Origin: Mycobacterium sp. MYCO198283
GTDB taxonomy: Bacteria > Actinomycetota > Actinomycetes > Mycobacteriales > Mycobacteriaceae
Direction: 5' to 3'
Assembly (NCBI RefSeq): GCF_021213805.1
Contig: NZ_JAJQJI010000005.1
Span: 186,001-250,000 of the forward strand
DNA: 64,000 nucleotides
Part shown: positions 27,678 through 38,966 of the stretch, in pieces
Numbering within the stretch: position 1 is the first letter of the stretch
Layout of the letters: each line of letters starts with the position of its first letter
Program-made: the position numbers and the translations under genes
The notes under the pieces: generated by a model
Told to the model about the DNA's origin: nothing
Database searches by the model: none
What the model saw: only the letters and a program-made list of their open reading frames with translations

Positions 27678-28601
27678 TCAGCCGTAGACGACGGCCGCAC
27701 AGACGGTCCCGATCCAGGCCAGCGCGAGCAGCTGCAGCACGCGGTCGCGCAGCGCGATCTCCTCGGGTTCCCCGGCCAGCCCGCCGTCGACGTCGACCGC
27801 ATAACGCAGGATCGCGATGGTGAACGGGATCATGGTGATCGCGAACCAGGAGCCGCCGCTGCCCTGGTCGCGGTCGAACGCCCACAGCCCGTAGCAGAGC
27901 ACCACCGAGGTGGCCGACAGCGTCCACACGAATCGCAGATAGGTGGTGGTGTAGCTCTCCAGCGACTTGCGGATCTTGGCGCCGGTGCGCTCGGCGAGCT
28001 GCAGTTCGGCGTAGCGCTTGCCCGCGGCCATGAACAGCGAGCCGAACGACATCACCAGCAGGAACCACTGCGACAGCAGCACCCCGGCGGCCACGCCGCC
28101 GGCGATCGCGCGGATCAAGAAGCCCGACGACACGATGCAGATGTCCAGCACCGCTTGATGTTTGAGGCCGAAGCAGTAGGCGAGCTGCACGGCGATGTAG
28201 ACCGCCATGACCAGCGCCAGGTTGGGCGTCACCGACCAGGAGATGGCCAGCGAGGCGACCGCGAGCACCACGGCGAGCCCGTAGGCCAGCGATTCGGGCA
28301 CCACGCCGGCCGCGATGGGCCGGAAGCGCTTGGTGGGGTGCTGCCGGTCGGCCTCGACGTCGCGGGCGTCGTTGACCAGGTACACCGACGACGCCGCCAG
28401 GCTGAACACCACGAAAGCCAGGAGCACGCGCAAGGCGATCGAGCCGATGTCGTCGTAGTCGAAGCGGTCGTCGCCGAGGGCGGCGACGGGGGCCGCGAGC
28501 ACCAGGACGTTCTTCACCCACTGCCGGGGCCGGACGGCCTTGACGAGCCCGGCCGCCAGGTTGCGCGGCGGCCCGGCGACCGGCGGGGCCTGTTCGCTCA
28601 T
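27678..28601 (-). CDS. ubiA: Decaprenyl-phosphate 5-phosphoribosyltransferase UbiA (DPPR synthase)
   Basis: 307 residues, polytopic UbiA-superfamily prenyltransferase. It transfers phosphoribose from PRPP to decaprenyl phosphate, the first committed step to decaprenylphosphoryl arabinose. The two Asp-rich regions are VNDARDVEADRQHPTKRF (N-x-x-x-D type) and the second in AVDVDGGLAGEPEE-type sequence near the C terminus; PRQWVKNVLV starts the first helix. The ATG at 28601 overlaps the TGA of the PAP2 gene by 4 nt (ATGA). Mutations in the M. tuberculosis orthologue raise ethambutol resistance. It lies within the glf-glfT2-PAP2-ubiA chain. Confidence 0.95.
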   Translation of the reverse strand: MSEQAPPVAGPPRNLAAGLVKAVRPRQWVKNVLVLAAPVAALGDDRFDYDDIGSIALRVLLAFVVFSLAASSVYLVNDARDVEADRQHPTKRFRPIAAGVVPESLAYGLAVVLAVASLAISWSVTPNLALVMAVYIAVQLAYCFGLKHQAVLDICIVSSGFLIRAIAGGVAAGVLLSQWFLLVMSFGSLFMAAGKRYAELQLAERTGAKIRKSLESYTTTYLRFVWTLSATSVVLCYGLWAFDRDQGSGGSWFAITMIPFTIAILRYAVDVDGGLAGEPEEIALRDRVLQLLALAWIGTVCAAVVYG

Positions 28602-29133
28602 CGCGCCCACCTGCGCTGGAGATTGGCGGCCAGCCCGGGCAGGCCGGCTGCCACGGCCGACCCGACCGCCACCCCGGCGGCCACGTCGCTGGGATAGTGC
28701 ACGCCGAGGACCAGCCGCGACAACGCCATCGGCGGGATCAGCAGCGCCGGCAGCGGCCACCCGGTGGCCCGGCCGAGCAGGATCGCGGCCGCGGTGGTGG
28801 AGGTGGCGTGCGCCGACGGGAAGCTCAGCTGGCTGGGGGTGGCGGCGTTGACGACGACGGCCGGGTGGTGCGGGCGGGGCCGGCGCACCACGAGCTTCAG
28901 CGCGATCGCGGCGGCGTGCGCGACGAGCGCACCGACGCCCGCCAGCACCCACTGGCGCCGCTGCCGCGGCCGCAGCAGCGCGCCGAGCGCCGCGACGGCG
29001 ACCCAGCCCTGCGCGTGCTCCCCGAAGTGCGACATCGCCCGGGTGGTGGCCAGCACCCCGGGCCGGTCGGCCAGCGCCGACTGGACGGCCACCAGCGCGG
29101 CCAGCTCGCCGCCCGGCCGGTTCTCGTCGAGCA

Positions 29134-29134
<1 letters not shown>
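28598..29134 (-). CDS. PAP2-family phosphatase, probable decaprenylphosphoryl-5-phosphoribose phosphatase (Rv3807c homologue)
   Basis: 178 residues with several membrane segments. The three PAP2 signature parts are visible: KLVVRRPRPH, PSAHATSTTA and SRLVLGVHYPSDVAAG. Placed between glfT2 and ubiA with 1-nt and 4-nt overlaps, it is the natural candidate to dephosphorylate the UbiA product to decaprenylphosphoryl ribose, as proposed for Rv3807c. The start ATG 29134 shares a base with the glfT2 stop; longer in-frame extensions would lie inside glfT2. Confidence 0.9.
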
Positions 29135-32502
<3,368 letters not shown>

Positions 32503-33432
32503 GTGCCCAACCGACGTCGACGCAAGGTCTCGACAGCCATGAGCACAGTCGCCGCCCTGGCCGTCGCCAGCCCGTTCGCGGTGGCGACGCTTTCCGAGCT
32601 GTCCTCCGACACCGCCCCGCAACACCGTGACTTCGTGCGCGCCGCCGTGGTGACCGACCTGCCGAACGAGCTGATCTCTGCGCTGCAGACCGGCCTGTCG
32701 CAGTTCGGGGTCAACCTCCCGCCGCTGCCCACCGGCCTGAGCCCCGCCGGCGCTCAACCCGCCACCGGCGGCCTCGGCGCCCCGGCGCTGGGCACCACCG
32801 GCGTCGGCAGCCCGGCGCTCGGCACCACCCCGGGTCTCGGCACGACCACCCCGGGGCTCACCAGCCCCGGTCTGGGGACCACCGGCGTCGCCACCCCCGC
32901 GGTGACGACACCGGGCGTCTCGGCGCCGGGCGCCACCATCGGCGGCGTCACCACCCCGCAAGTCAGCGTGCCGCCGGTGACCGCCACCCCGGCGACCCTC
33001 ACCGATCCCGCGCTGACCAACCCCGGCCTCACCAATCCGTCGCTGACACCGACTGCGGCCGGCGGGCTCACCACGCCGTCGACCGGGCTGAACCCCGCGC
33101 TGACCAGCCCGGTGGGGACGGCGCCGGGGCTGACGGCGGTGCCCGGCGAGGTGCCCATCGCCGAGCCGATCGGGCTCGACCCGCTGTCGGGCACCTACCC
33201 GATCGTCGGCGATCCGCTGCTCGGGGCCGCGCCGGCTGCGCCCGCCGGCGGCGGTGGGCTCATCTCCGACCTGACCAGCGCCGCCAACCAGCTCGGCATG
33301 GGGCAGGCCATCGACCTGCTCAAAGGTGTCGTGGTGCCCTCGATCGTCCAGGTGGCCAAGGCGGGCGTGCCCGCCGCGGGCGCCGCACCGCCGGCGGCTC
33401 CGGCGCCCCCCGCCCCGCCCGTCGGGGCCTGA
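32503..33432 (+). CDS. erp: Exported repetitive protein Erp (PirG)
   Basis: 309 residues. Basic start MPNRRRRK and a hydrophobic signal (to about AVATLSELSS). The middle third is built from P-G-L-T-S / P-A-L-T-N type pentapeptides, and a Pro/Ala-rich hydrophobic C terminus follows. This tripartite design is that of Erp, a secreted, cell-wall-associated protein needed for virulence and envelope integrity in several mycobacteria. GTG start with a strong GAGGAG ribosome site. The repeat region differs in number and content between species, so it is useful for typing. A 13-bp stem terminator follows. Confidence 0.93.
   Translation: MPNRRRRKVSTAMSTVAALAVASPFAVATLSELSSDTAPQHRDFVRAAVVTDLPNELISALQTGLSQFGVNLPPLPTGLSPAGAQPATGGLGAPALGTTGVGSPALGTTPGLGTTTPGLTSPGLGTTGVATPAVTTPGVSAPGATIGGVTTPQVSVPPVTATPATLTDPALTNPGLTNPSLTPTAAGGLTTPSTGLNPALTSPVGTAPGLTAVPGEVPIAEPIGLDPLSGTYPIVGDPLLGAAPAAPAGGGGLISDLTSAANQLGMGQAIDLLKGVVVPSIVQVAKAGVPAAGAAPPAAPAPPAPPVGA
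32740..33130 (+). repeat. Degenerate pentapeptide-coding repeats of erp
   Basis: Irregular 15-bp units encode variants of P-G-L-T/P-A-L-G/T motifs, for example PGLTSPGLGTT and PALTNPGLTNPSLTP. Copies have drifted at third positions. Confidence 0.7.
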
Positions 33433-33457
33433 TCGCAACCCTCGACCTTCCGGCGGG

Positions 33458-33490
33458 ACGGCACCGCAGGCGACTCTCCTGCGGTGCCGT
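33458..33490 (+). terminator. Intrinsic-type terminator behind erp
   Basis: A perfect 13-bp stem (33458-33470 with 33478-33490, arm ACGGCACCGCAGG) and a 7-base loop, 25 nt past the erp stop. No U tract follows, as common for mycobacterial I-shaped terminators. Confidence 0.85.
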
Positions 33491-33627
33491 TGCGGTGCGC
33501 CGAGGCTACTGTTCTCTCCGCGATGTCGGCCGATCGGCGGCCACAACCGTCGTTTCGGCGCCGCTGCCGGTTCACCTTCGGCCTCACCACTATCGTGTCG
33601 CAACACCGGTAACACTCGTCGCATACG

Positions 33628-33639
33628 TACCATCGGCGC
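33628..33639 (+). promoter_or_regulatory. Leaderless -10 for the PGRP amidase gene
   Basis: TACCAT at 33628-33633 followed by exactly 6 nt and the GTG at 33640, with no ribosome-binding site. This is the standard spacing for a leaderless start. Confidence 0.65.
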
Positions 33640-35250
33640 GTGCAAGGCCGTCGATCCGCGCCACCGATACTGCTGAGCGCGCTCGCCGCGAGCGTGGTGA
33701 TGGTGCCGTGGGCGCTGGGCGGACAGCCCGGATCCGACGACGCCCCGACCGTCGCGGCGCCGGCCCTCGCGCAGCGGCCGCTGCCCGACGTGGGCGGCGG
33801 CGTCACCGTCCGCGAGGTCGGGCAGGACACGCCGTTCAGCATGGTCGCGCTCACCGCCGACGACCTGCGCGGCACCGAGGCAAAGGTGCGCGCGCGGCGG
33901 GCCGACGGCAGCTGGGGACCGTGGTACGACGCCCACCCGCTCGAAAGCGACGCCGCGCCCAGCGCGTCCGGCGCCGGGCCCGCGGGCACCGAGCCGGTGT
34001 TCGTCGGCGAGACCACCCGCGTGCAGATCAGCGTCACCCGGCCGACCGCCCCGCCCGCGCCCGACCTCGGCTACATCCCGGCAGGCGTCAGCCAGCCGAT
34101 GGCGCAGAACGTCAACGCCGTGCTCATCACGCTGCCCACCACCACGCTGCCGGCAAATACCATGCCGGCCAACACCATGCCCATGCCCACCGCGGCCACG
34201 CCGCCGGGCCAGCCGCCCGCCATCGTCACCCGCGCGCAGTGGGGCGCCGACGAGGGCCTGCGCTGCGGCGCCCCGCAATACGACGACGGCGTGCGGGCGG
34301 CGGTGGTGCACCACACGGCCGGCAGCAACGACTACTCACCCGAGCAGTCCGCCGAGATCGTCCGGTCGATCTACGCGTACCACACCCGCACGCTGCGCTG
34401 GTGCGACATCGGCTACAACGCGCTGGTCGACAAATACGGGCAGGTCTTCGAGGGCCGGGCCGGCGGCATCACCGAACCCGTCGAGGGATCGCACACCGGC
34501 GGCTTCAACACCAACACCTGGGGTGTGGCGCTGATCGGCGACTTCCGCACCGAGCCGCCGTCACCGATCCAGCTGAAGAACGCCGGCCGGCTCCTGGGCT
34601 GGCGGCTGGCGATGGCCGGCGTCGATCCGATGGGCGCGGTGGCGCTGCCGTCCGCCGGCGGCTCGTTCACCAAGTTCGCCCGCGGCTTCGTGCCGCACCT
34701 GCCGACGATCTTCACCCACCGCGACGTCGGCATCACCGAATGCCCCGGTGACGCCGCCTACGCCGCCATGGGCCGGCTCCGCGAGATCGCCAAGCAGTTC
34801 ACCGCGCCGCCGACGCTCGAGGAGCGGATCTCCGCCGGCGCGATCGGGCAGCGCTGGCTGGCCATGGCCGGCGCGAACGGTCCGCTCGGCGCGCCCACCT
34901 CGCCCGAGGCACCCGGCGACGGCGACGCCCGCTATGTCCGGTTCACCCACGGCGCGATCTACTGGTCACCCGACACCGGCGCCCAACCGGTGGGCGGTGC
35001 CATCTACGACGCCTGGGCGTCGCTGGGGTTCGAGCGCGGCCCGCTCGGCCTGCCCACCAGCGCGGAGATCGGCGAACCCGAGTGGATCGTGCAGAACTTC
35101 CAACACGGCACCCTGAACTTCGACCGCCAGCACGCTTCGGTGACCGGCGTCGTCGACGGCGTCGTGTACGACATCCCCGCGCCGCCGGCCGACGGCGTGC
35201 CCGTGCAGATCGAGCGGTTCGCGGCGCCGCGCCCGCTGCCCGCCGGTTAG
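33640..35250 (+). CDS. Exported PGRP-type N-acetylmuramoyl-L-alanine amidase with LGFP repeats (Rv3811 homologue)
   Basis: 536 residues. Signal peptide or anchor within residues ~8-30. A Pro/Thr-rich segment with a short NTMPANTMPMPT repeat leads into the PGRP/amidase-2 domain: AQWGADEGLRC, VVHHTAGS (Zn His), YNALVDKYGQVFEGRAGG, FTHRDVGITECPGD (Zn His and Cys). The C-terminal ~130 residues hold LGFP-type units (GPLGAPTSPE, GPLGLPTSAE), a cell-wall-binding repeat in actinobacteria. Expected to cleave the amide between muramic acid and L-Ala in peptidoglycan. The stop overlaps the convergent HAD gene stop by 4 nt. Confidence 0.92.
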   Translation: MQGRRSAPPILLSALAASVVMVPWALGGQPGSDDAPTVAAPALAQRPLPDVGGGVTVREVGQDTPFSMVALTADDLRGTEAKVRARRADGSWGPWYDAHPLESDAAPSASGAGPAGTEPVFVGETTRVQISVTRPTAPPAPDLGYIPAGVSQPMAQNVNAVLITLPTTTLPANTMPANTMPMPTAATPPGQPPAIVTRAQWGADEGLRCGAPQYDDGVRAAVVHHTAGSNDYSPEQSAEIVRSIYAYHTRTLRWCDIGYNALVDKYGQVFEGRAGGITEPVEGSHTGGFNTNTWGVALIGDFRTEPPSPIQLKNAGRLLGWRLAMAGVDPMGAVALPSAGGSFTKFARGFVPHLPTIFTHRDVGITECPGDAAYAAMGRLREIAKQFTAPPTLEERISAGAIGQRWLAMAGANGPLGAPTSPEAPGDGDARYVRFTHGAIYWSPDTGAQPVGGAIYDAWASLGFERGPLGLPTSAEIGEPEWIVQNFQHGTLNFDRQHASVTGVVDGVVYDIPAPPADGVPVQIERFAAPRPLPAG

Positions 35251-36059
35251 AGCCACCACCGCTCGAGGACGCGGGCGAGCCCGTCGTCGGTGTTGGGTGC
35301 GGTCACCTCGTCGGCGGCGGCAATAACCTGCGGGTGCGCATTGCCCATGGCCACCCCCAGCCCGGCCCACACCAGCATCGGAACGTCGTTGGGCATGTCG
35401 CCGAACGCCACCACGTCCTCGGCGGCGATGCCCCACGGTTCGGCGACCTCGCGGACGCCGCTGGCCTTGCTGATGCCGCGCGGCATCACCTCCACCAGGC
35501 CGTTGTTGGTGGAGTACGTCAGATCACCCTGGGTGGTGATGTACCGGCCGAGCTGGGCGGCCATCTCGGAGCTGCGGGCGCCGGCCTTGCGGATCAGCAG
35601 CTTGACCGCGGGCGCTGCCAGCACATCGGCCAGCGACACCTCGGTGTTGTCCGGGTTCAGCCAGGCGTGCTCGTAGCCCGGGGAGCTGACGAACTGCGGG
35701 GTGGCCGCGTCGTGCGCCGTCGCCCCCACCCGCTCGACCGCGAGCCCGGCGCCGGGAATCACCCGGGCGGCGATCTCGGCGAGCTCCGCGAGCACGTCCG
35801 GCGACAGCGTGCGCGCCGACACCACGCGGTCGGCGGCCGCGTCGTAGATCACCGCGCCGTTCGCGCACACCGCCATCGGCGCAAAGCCCAGCTGGTCGAC
35901 CACCGGCGCGATCCAGCGCGGCGGGCGCCCGGTGGCCAGCACGAACCGGGTGCCGGCGGCCACCGCGGCGGTCACCGCGTCGCGGGTGCGCGGCGTCAGC
36001 CGCTCGTGGGCGTCGAGCAGCGTGCCGTCGACGTCGGTCGCGATCAGCGTCGGGAGCAT
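35247..36059 (-). CDS. Cof-type HAD phosphatase (Rv3813c homologue)
   Basis: 270 residues. HAD motifs in order: IATDVDGTLLD (nucleophile Asp), VLATGRPPRW (motif II), KLLIRK (motif III region) and VVAFGDMPNDVPML (motif IV). The C2 cap and length fit the Cof subfamily, which dephosphorylates small phosphate esters; the substrate is unknown. ATG 36059 gives the family N terminus. It is last in a minus-strand run with acyltransferase genes upstream at gaps of 8 and 3 nt, so a role in lipid phosphate removal is conceivable but unproven. Confidence 0.9.
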   Translation of the reverse strand: MLPTLIATDVDGTLLDAHERLTPRTRDAVTAAVAAGTRFVLATGRPPRWIAPVVDQLGFAPMAVCANGAVIYDAAADRVVSARTLSPDVLAELAEIAARVIPGAGLAVERVGATAHDAATPQFVSSPGYEHAWLNPDNTEVSLADVLAAPAVKLLIRKAGARSSEMAAQLGRYITTQGDLTYSTNNGLVEVMPRGISKASGVREVAEPWGIAAEDVVAFGDMPNDVPMLVWAGLGVAMGNAHPQVIAAADEVTAPNTDDGLARVLERWWL

Positions 36060-36067
36060 CCGGGCCG

Positions 36068-36817
36068 TCAGTTCCGCTTCGGCTGCGGGCGGGCCCGCGC
36101 CGCCCGCTCGGCCTCGTCGAGCTCGCGGGCCTCCTGCAGGGTCGGCGCGCCGCCGCCGAGCCGGGCGGGCACCCACCACGCGCCGGCCGGCTTCGGGTAG
36201 TCGTACTGCACCACCTGCAGCAGTTCCGTCATGGCCTCCCGCAGCGCGCTGTCGGTCTGGGCGAAGGTGCCCGCCGGTTGCAGCGGGGAGCCGACCAGCA
36301 CCGTCACCGGCACGTTCGGGCGCAACAGCTTGCGCGGCCGGTCCTTCGTCCACACCCGCTGCGTGCCCCACACCACCAGCGGGATGATCGGCACCTGCGC
36401 CTCCAGCGCCATGCGGGCCGCACCGGACTTGAACTCCTTGAGCTCGAAGCTGCGGCTGATGGTGGCTTCGGGATAGACGCCCACCAGTTCGCCGGCACGC
36501 AGCGCCTCGACGGCGAGCGCGTAGGACCGGGCCCCGGCCGTGCGGTCCACCGGGATGGTGCCGGTGTGCCGGATCAGGTAGTCGACCACCCGCAGCCGCT
36601 GCATCTCCGCTTTGATCAGGAACCGGATGCGACGGCCGCGGCGGCTCGCCGCCAGCGCGGCGGGCAGCCAGTCGAGGTAGCTGGTGTGGTTGATCGCGAC
36701 GACAGCGCCCCCGGTGTCGGGGACGTTCTCCAGCCCCGAGTAGGTGATGCGCAGCCCGTCGATCGTGACCAGGGCGCGGCAGATCAGCTCAAGGCTGCGG
36801 TAGACCGGCTCCGCCAT
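36068..36817 (-). CDS. PlsC/LPLAT-family 1-acylglycerol-3-phosphate acyltransferase-like protein, copy 1
   Basis: 249 residues. Acyltransferase motifs: INHTSYLD (the N-H-x4-D catalytic motif), IPVDRTAGAR, VYPEATISRSF and VPIIPLVVWGTQRVW. Such enzymes acylate lysophospholipids or related acceptors. It ends 3 nt... downstream neighbours are tightly packed: copy 2 stops 3 nt before this ATG and the HAD gene starts 8 nt past this stop. About half of the residues match copy 2, indicating tandem duplication. M. tuberculosis has a similar cluster (Rv3814c-Rv3816c). Confidence 0.9.
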   Translation of the reverse strand: MAEPVYRSLELICRALVTIDGLRITYSGLENVPDTGGAVVAINHTSYLDWLPAALAASRRGRRIRFLIKAEMQRLRVVDYLIRHTGTIPVDRTAGARSYALAVEALRAGELVGVYPEATISRSFELKEFKSGAARMALEAQVPIIPLVVWGTQRVWTKDRPRKLLRPNVPVTVLVGSPLQPAGTFAQTDSALREAMTELLQVVQYDYPKPAGAWWVPARLGGGAPTLQEARELDEAERAARARPQPKRN

Positions 36818-36820
36818 GCA

Positions 36821-37594
36821 CTACTCCTGCTGACCCTTCTCCGCGGCCCGCTGAGCCTTCAGCGCGGCGCGGGCAGCGGCCTCCTCGGCGTCCATCCTGC
36901 TTGCCTCGGCGAGCGTGGGCGCTCCGCCACCCAGCCGGTGCGGCACCCAGTACTCGCCGGGCGGATGCGGGTAGCGCTCCTGGACCTCTGCCAGCAGCTG
37001 CTGCATCCGGGTGCGCAGCAGCGTGGTGAGTTCGGGCGCGGGGAGCGTCGGCTCGATCGGCTCCCCGACGGCGACGCTGATGGGCACCTTCGGCCGCCAC
37101 AGCTTCTTGGGGTGGTCCTTGGTCCAGATGCGCTGGGCACCCCACACGATGTGCGGGATGATCGGCACGCCGGCCGCGATCGCCATGCGCGCCGCGCCGG
37201 ACTTGAATTCCTTGATCTCGAAGCTGCGGCTGATCGTCGCCTCGGGATACACGCCGACCAGTTCACCGGCCCGCAGCGCCGCGCACGCCGCCTCGAAGGA
37301 CGCCGCGCCGTTCTCCCGGTCGACCGGGATGTGGCGCAGGCTCCGCATGATCGGCCCGGTGATCGGGTGGTCGAAGACTTCCTTCTTGGCCATGAAGCGG
37401 ACCTTGCGGCCCAGCCCCTGCCGGTAGGCGGGCAGGCCGGCGAACGTGAAGTCGAAGTAGCTGGTGTGGTTGATCGCGATCACCGCGCCGCCGGTGGGCG
37501 GCAGGTGCTCGACGCCGGTCACCGTGAACGTCAGGCCCTGGATCTTCCAGACCAGGCGGGCCAACTGGATGACGCTTCCATATACCGGCTCCAC
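36821..37594 (-). CDS. PlsC/LPLAT-family acyltransferase-like protein, copy 2
   Basis: 257 residues, paralogue of the next gene. INHTSYFDFTFAGLPAYRQ holds the N-H-x4-D motif; KKEVFDHPITGPIMRSLRHIPVD, VYPEATISRSFEIKEFKSG and HIVWGAQRIWTKD are the other conserved blocks. The Lys/Ala/Glu-rich C-terminal tail (last ~30 residues) looks helical. The substrate is not readable. It starts 27 nt after the stop of a condensation-type acyltransferase, so probably belongs to the same transcript. Confidence 0.9.
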   Translation of the reverse strand: MEPVYGSVIQLARLVWKIQGLTFTVTGVEHLPPTGGAVIAINHTSYFDFTFAGLPAYRQGLGRKVRFMAKKEVFDHPITGPIMRSLRHIPVDRENGAASFEAACAALRAGELVGVYPEATISRSFEIKEFKSGAARMAIAAGVPIIPHIVWGAQRIWTKDHPKKLWRPKVPISVAVGEPIEPTLPAPELTTLLRTRMQQLLAEVQERYPHPPGEYWVPHRLGGGAPTLAEASRMDAEEAAARAALKAQRAAEKGQQE

Positions 37595-37621
37595 AGCGCA
37601 GAGCCTAGCGCGGCGCGGATC

Positions 37622-38965
37622 TCACTCGACCGTGCCGGCGAGGTCGACGTCCCCGAGCGCGGCGACGACGAGCTCGGCGAGCCGCTGGCGGGACTCGACG
37701 ACCCCGGCCTGGTGGCAGACGACGGTGAGGAACACCGAACCGAGCGCCCGGCCCGCCGCGACGAAGAGTTGACCGCCGATCCGGGTCATCGCAGCGCGCC
37801 GCACCCCCTGCTCGACGAGCCGCACGGACACCCGGTCGGCGTCGGCACCGTCGATGCGGGCCAGCTGCGGGTCCAGCGTGCCGACATTCGAGCAGCCGAC
37901 CGGCAGCCGGTCGTACGCGAACGCCGCGCCCGCCAGGGCGTTCGCCGCGCGGCGCGGTACCAGCGGGGTGAGCGGCAGCAGCGGCAGGAACGGGTTGGGC
38001 GTCGCGGCGTGCGCGACGAGCGCCGCCTTGATGGCGGCGCGGATCGGCCGCAGGTCGTCGCGGCAGCCGGCGGGATCGACCACGACGTCCACCGCCGACA
38101 GCGCGTTGCCGCGGGCGTCGTCGCCGGTGCGTTCGCTCACCGGGAACGACAGCGTGGCCGACCCGTCGACCACCCGCCCCGTCCGCTGCGCGAGCCGCGC
38201 CGCGACCGCCGCGGCCAGCGCGTTCGAGGTACCGCCGAGCAGCCGCACCCGCGCGTCCCAGTCGGCCTCGGCGATGTGGGCGGTGACGGCCGGCACCAGC
38301 AGCGGGGCGTCGTTGCCGACGTCCGGGCGGCGGACGCGCTCGACGGGCGGTGTGGCGCCGCGGCGCGTGCGGGCCAGCCGGGCGCCGGTGCGGGCGGCGC
38401 GGGCGACTTCGCGCAGCGACCGGCGCCGTTCGGCGAGGTCCTCCGCCACCGCCCGGCGCCGGGTGCGCGAACGCGGCGGCGGATAGCCGAGGTCGGCGGC
38501 GCGGCCCGCGGCGGCCTCGGCGACCGCGCTAACCAGCCCGAGCCCGTCGGCGACGGTGTGCGACGCCACCAGGGTGACGGCGTGGGTGCCGTCGGTCATC
38601 GCGAGCAGACCGAGATGCCAGGAGGGGCCGCGCTCGGGGTCCAGCGGCAGCTGCGAGCGCTCGTCGAGCCAGTCGGCGAGCTCGGCGCGGGGGCGGCGTT
38701 CGCCGCAGAGCTGCAGTCCCGGTGAGCCGCCGCCGGCGACCCAGCGGTGCCGGCCGAACGGCAGCGGCGACCGCTCGATGCGCCGGCCCAGCAGCCCGCC
38801 GGCGTTCAGCCGGTCGCAGCAGCGCTGCAGCGCATACAGATCGGGCTGCCGGGCGTAGAGCCAGGTCACCTGGCCGAGCTGGCTCTGGCCGGTGGCCCGC
38901 ACGCCGAAGAACGACGCCTGGTCCATGTAGGCGAGCCGGTTGTCGCGGCCCGGGCTGCGCGCCAC
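37622..38965 (-). CDS. Condensation/WS-DGAT-fold acyltransferase-like protein
   Basis: 447 residues. The key motif ASHTVADGLGLV (H-x3-D-G) and the two-lobed layout point to the CoA-dependent acyltransferase superfamily that includes PapA proteins, NRPS condensation domains and wax ester/DGAT enzymes. The N-terminal MDQASFFGVRATGQ resembles that of WS/DGAT enzymes. GTG start at 38965, one base after the stop of the serine hydrolase gene; codons for MDQASFF lie ~13 residues in and could also be the true start. Probably esterifies an acyl group onto a lipid or sugar acceptor; the substrate is unknown. Not an obvious orthologue of a named M. tuberculosis protein. Confidence 0.75.
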   Translation of the reverse strand: MARSPGRDNRLAYMDQASFFGVRATGQSQLGQVTWLYARQPDLYALQRCCDRLNAGGLLGRRIERSPLPFGRHRWVAGGGSPGLQLCGERRPRAELADWLDERSQLPLDPERGPSWHLGLLAMTDGTHAVTLVASHTVADGLGLVSAVAEAAAGRAADLGYPPPRSRTRRRAVAEDLAERRRSLREVARAARTGARLARTRRGATPPVERVRRPDVGNDAPLLVPAVTAHIAEADWDARVRLLGGTSNALAAAVAARLAQRTGRVVDGSATLSFPVSERTGDDARGNALSAVDVVVDPAGCRDDLRPIRAAIKAALVAHAATPNPFLPLLPLTPLVPRRAANALAGAAFAYDRLPVGCSNVGTLDPQLARIDGADADRVSVRLVEQGVRRAAMTRIGGQLFVAAGRALGSVFLTVVCHQAGVVESRQRLAELVVAALGDVDLAGTVE

Positions 38966-38966
38966 G

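Noticed and set aside
32740..33130. erp and Pro-rich tracts as CRISPR-like repeats
   Set aside because: Short, degenerate, in-frame coding repeats without spacers; no cas gene in the window.
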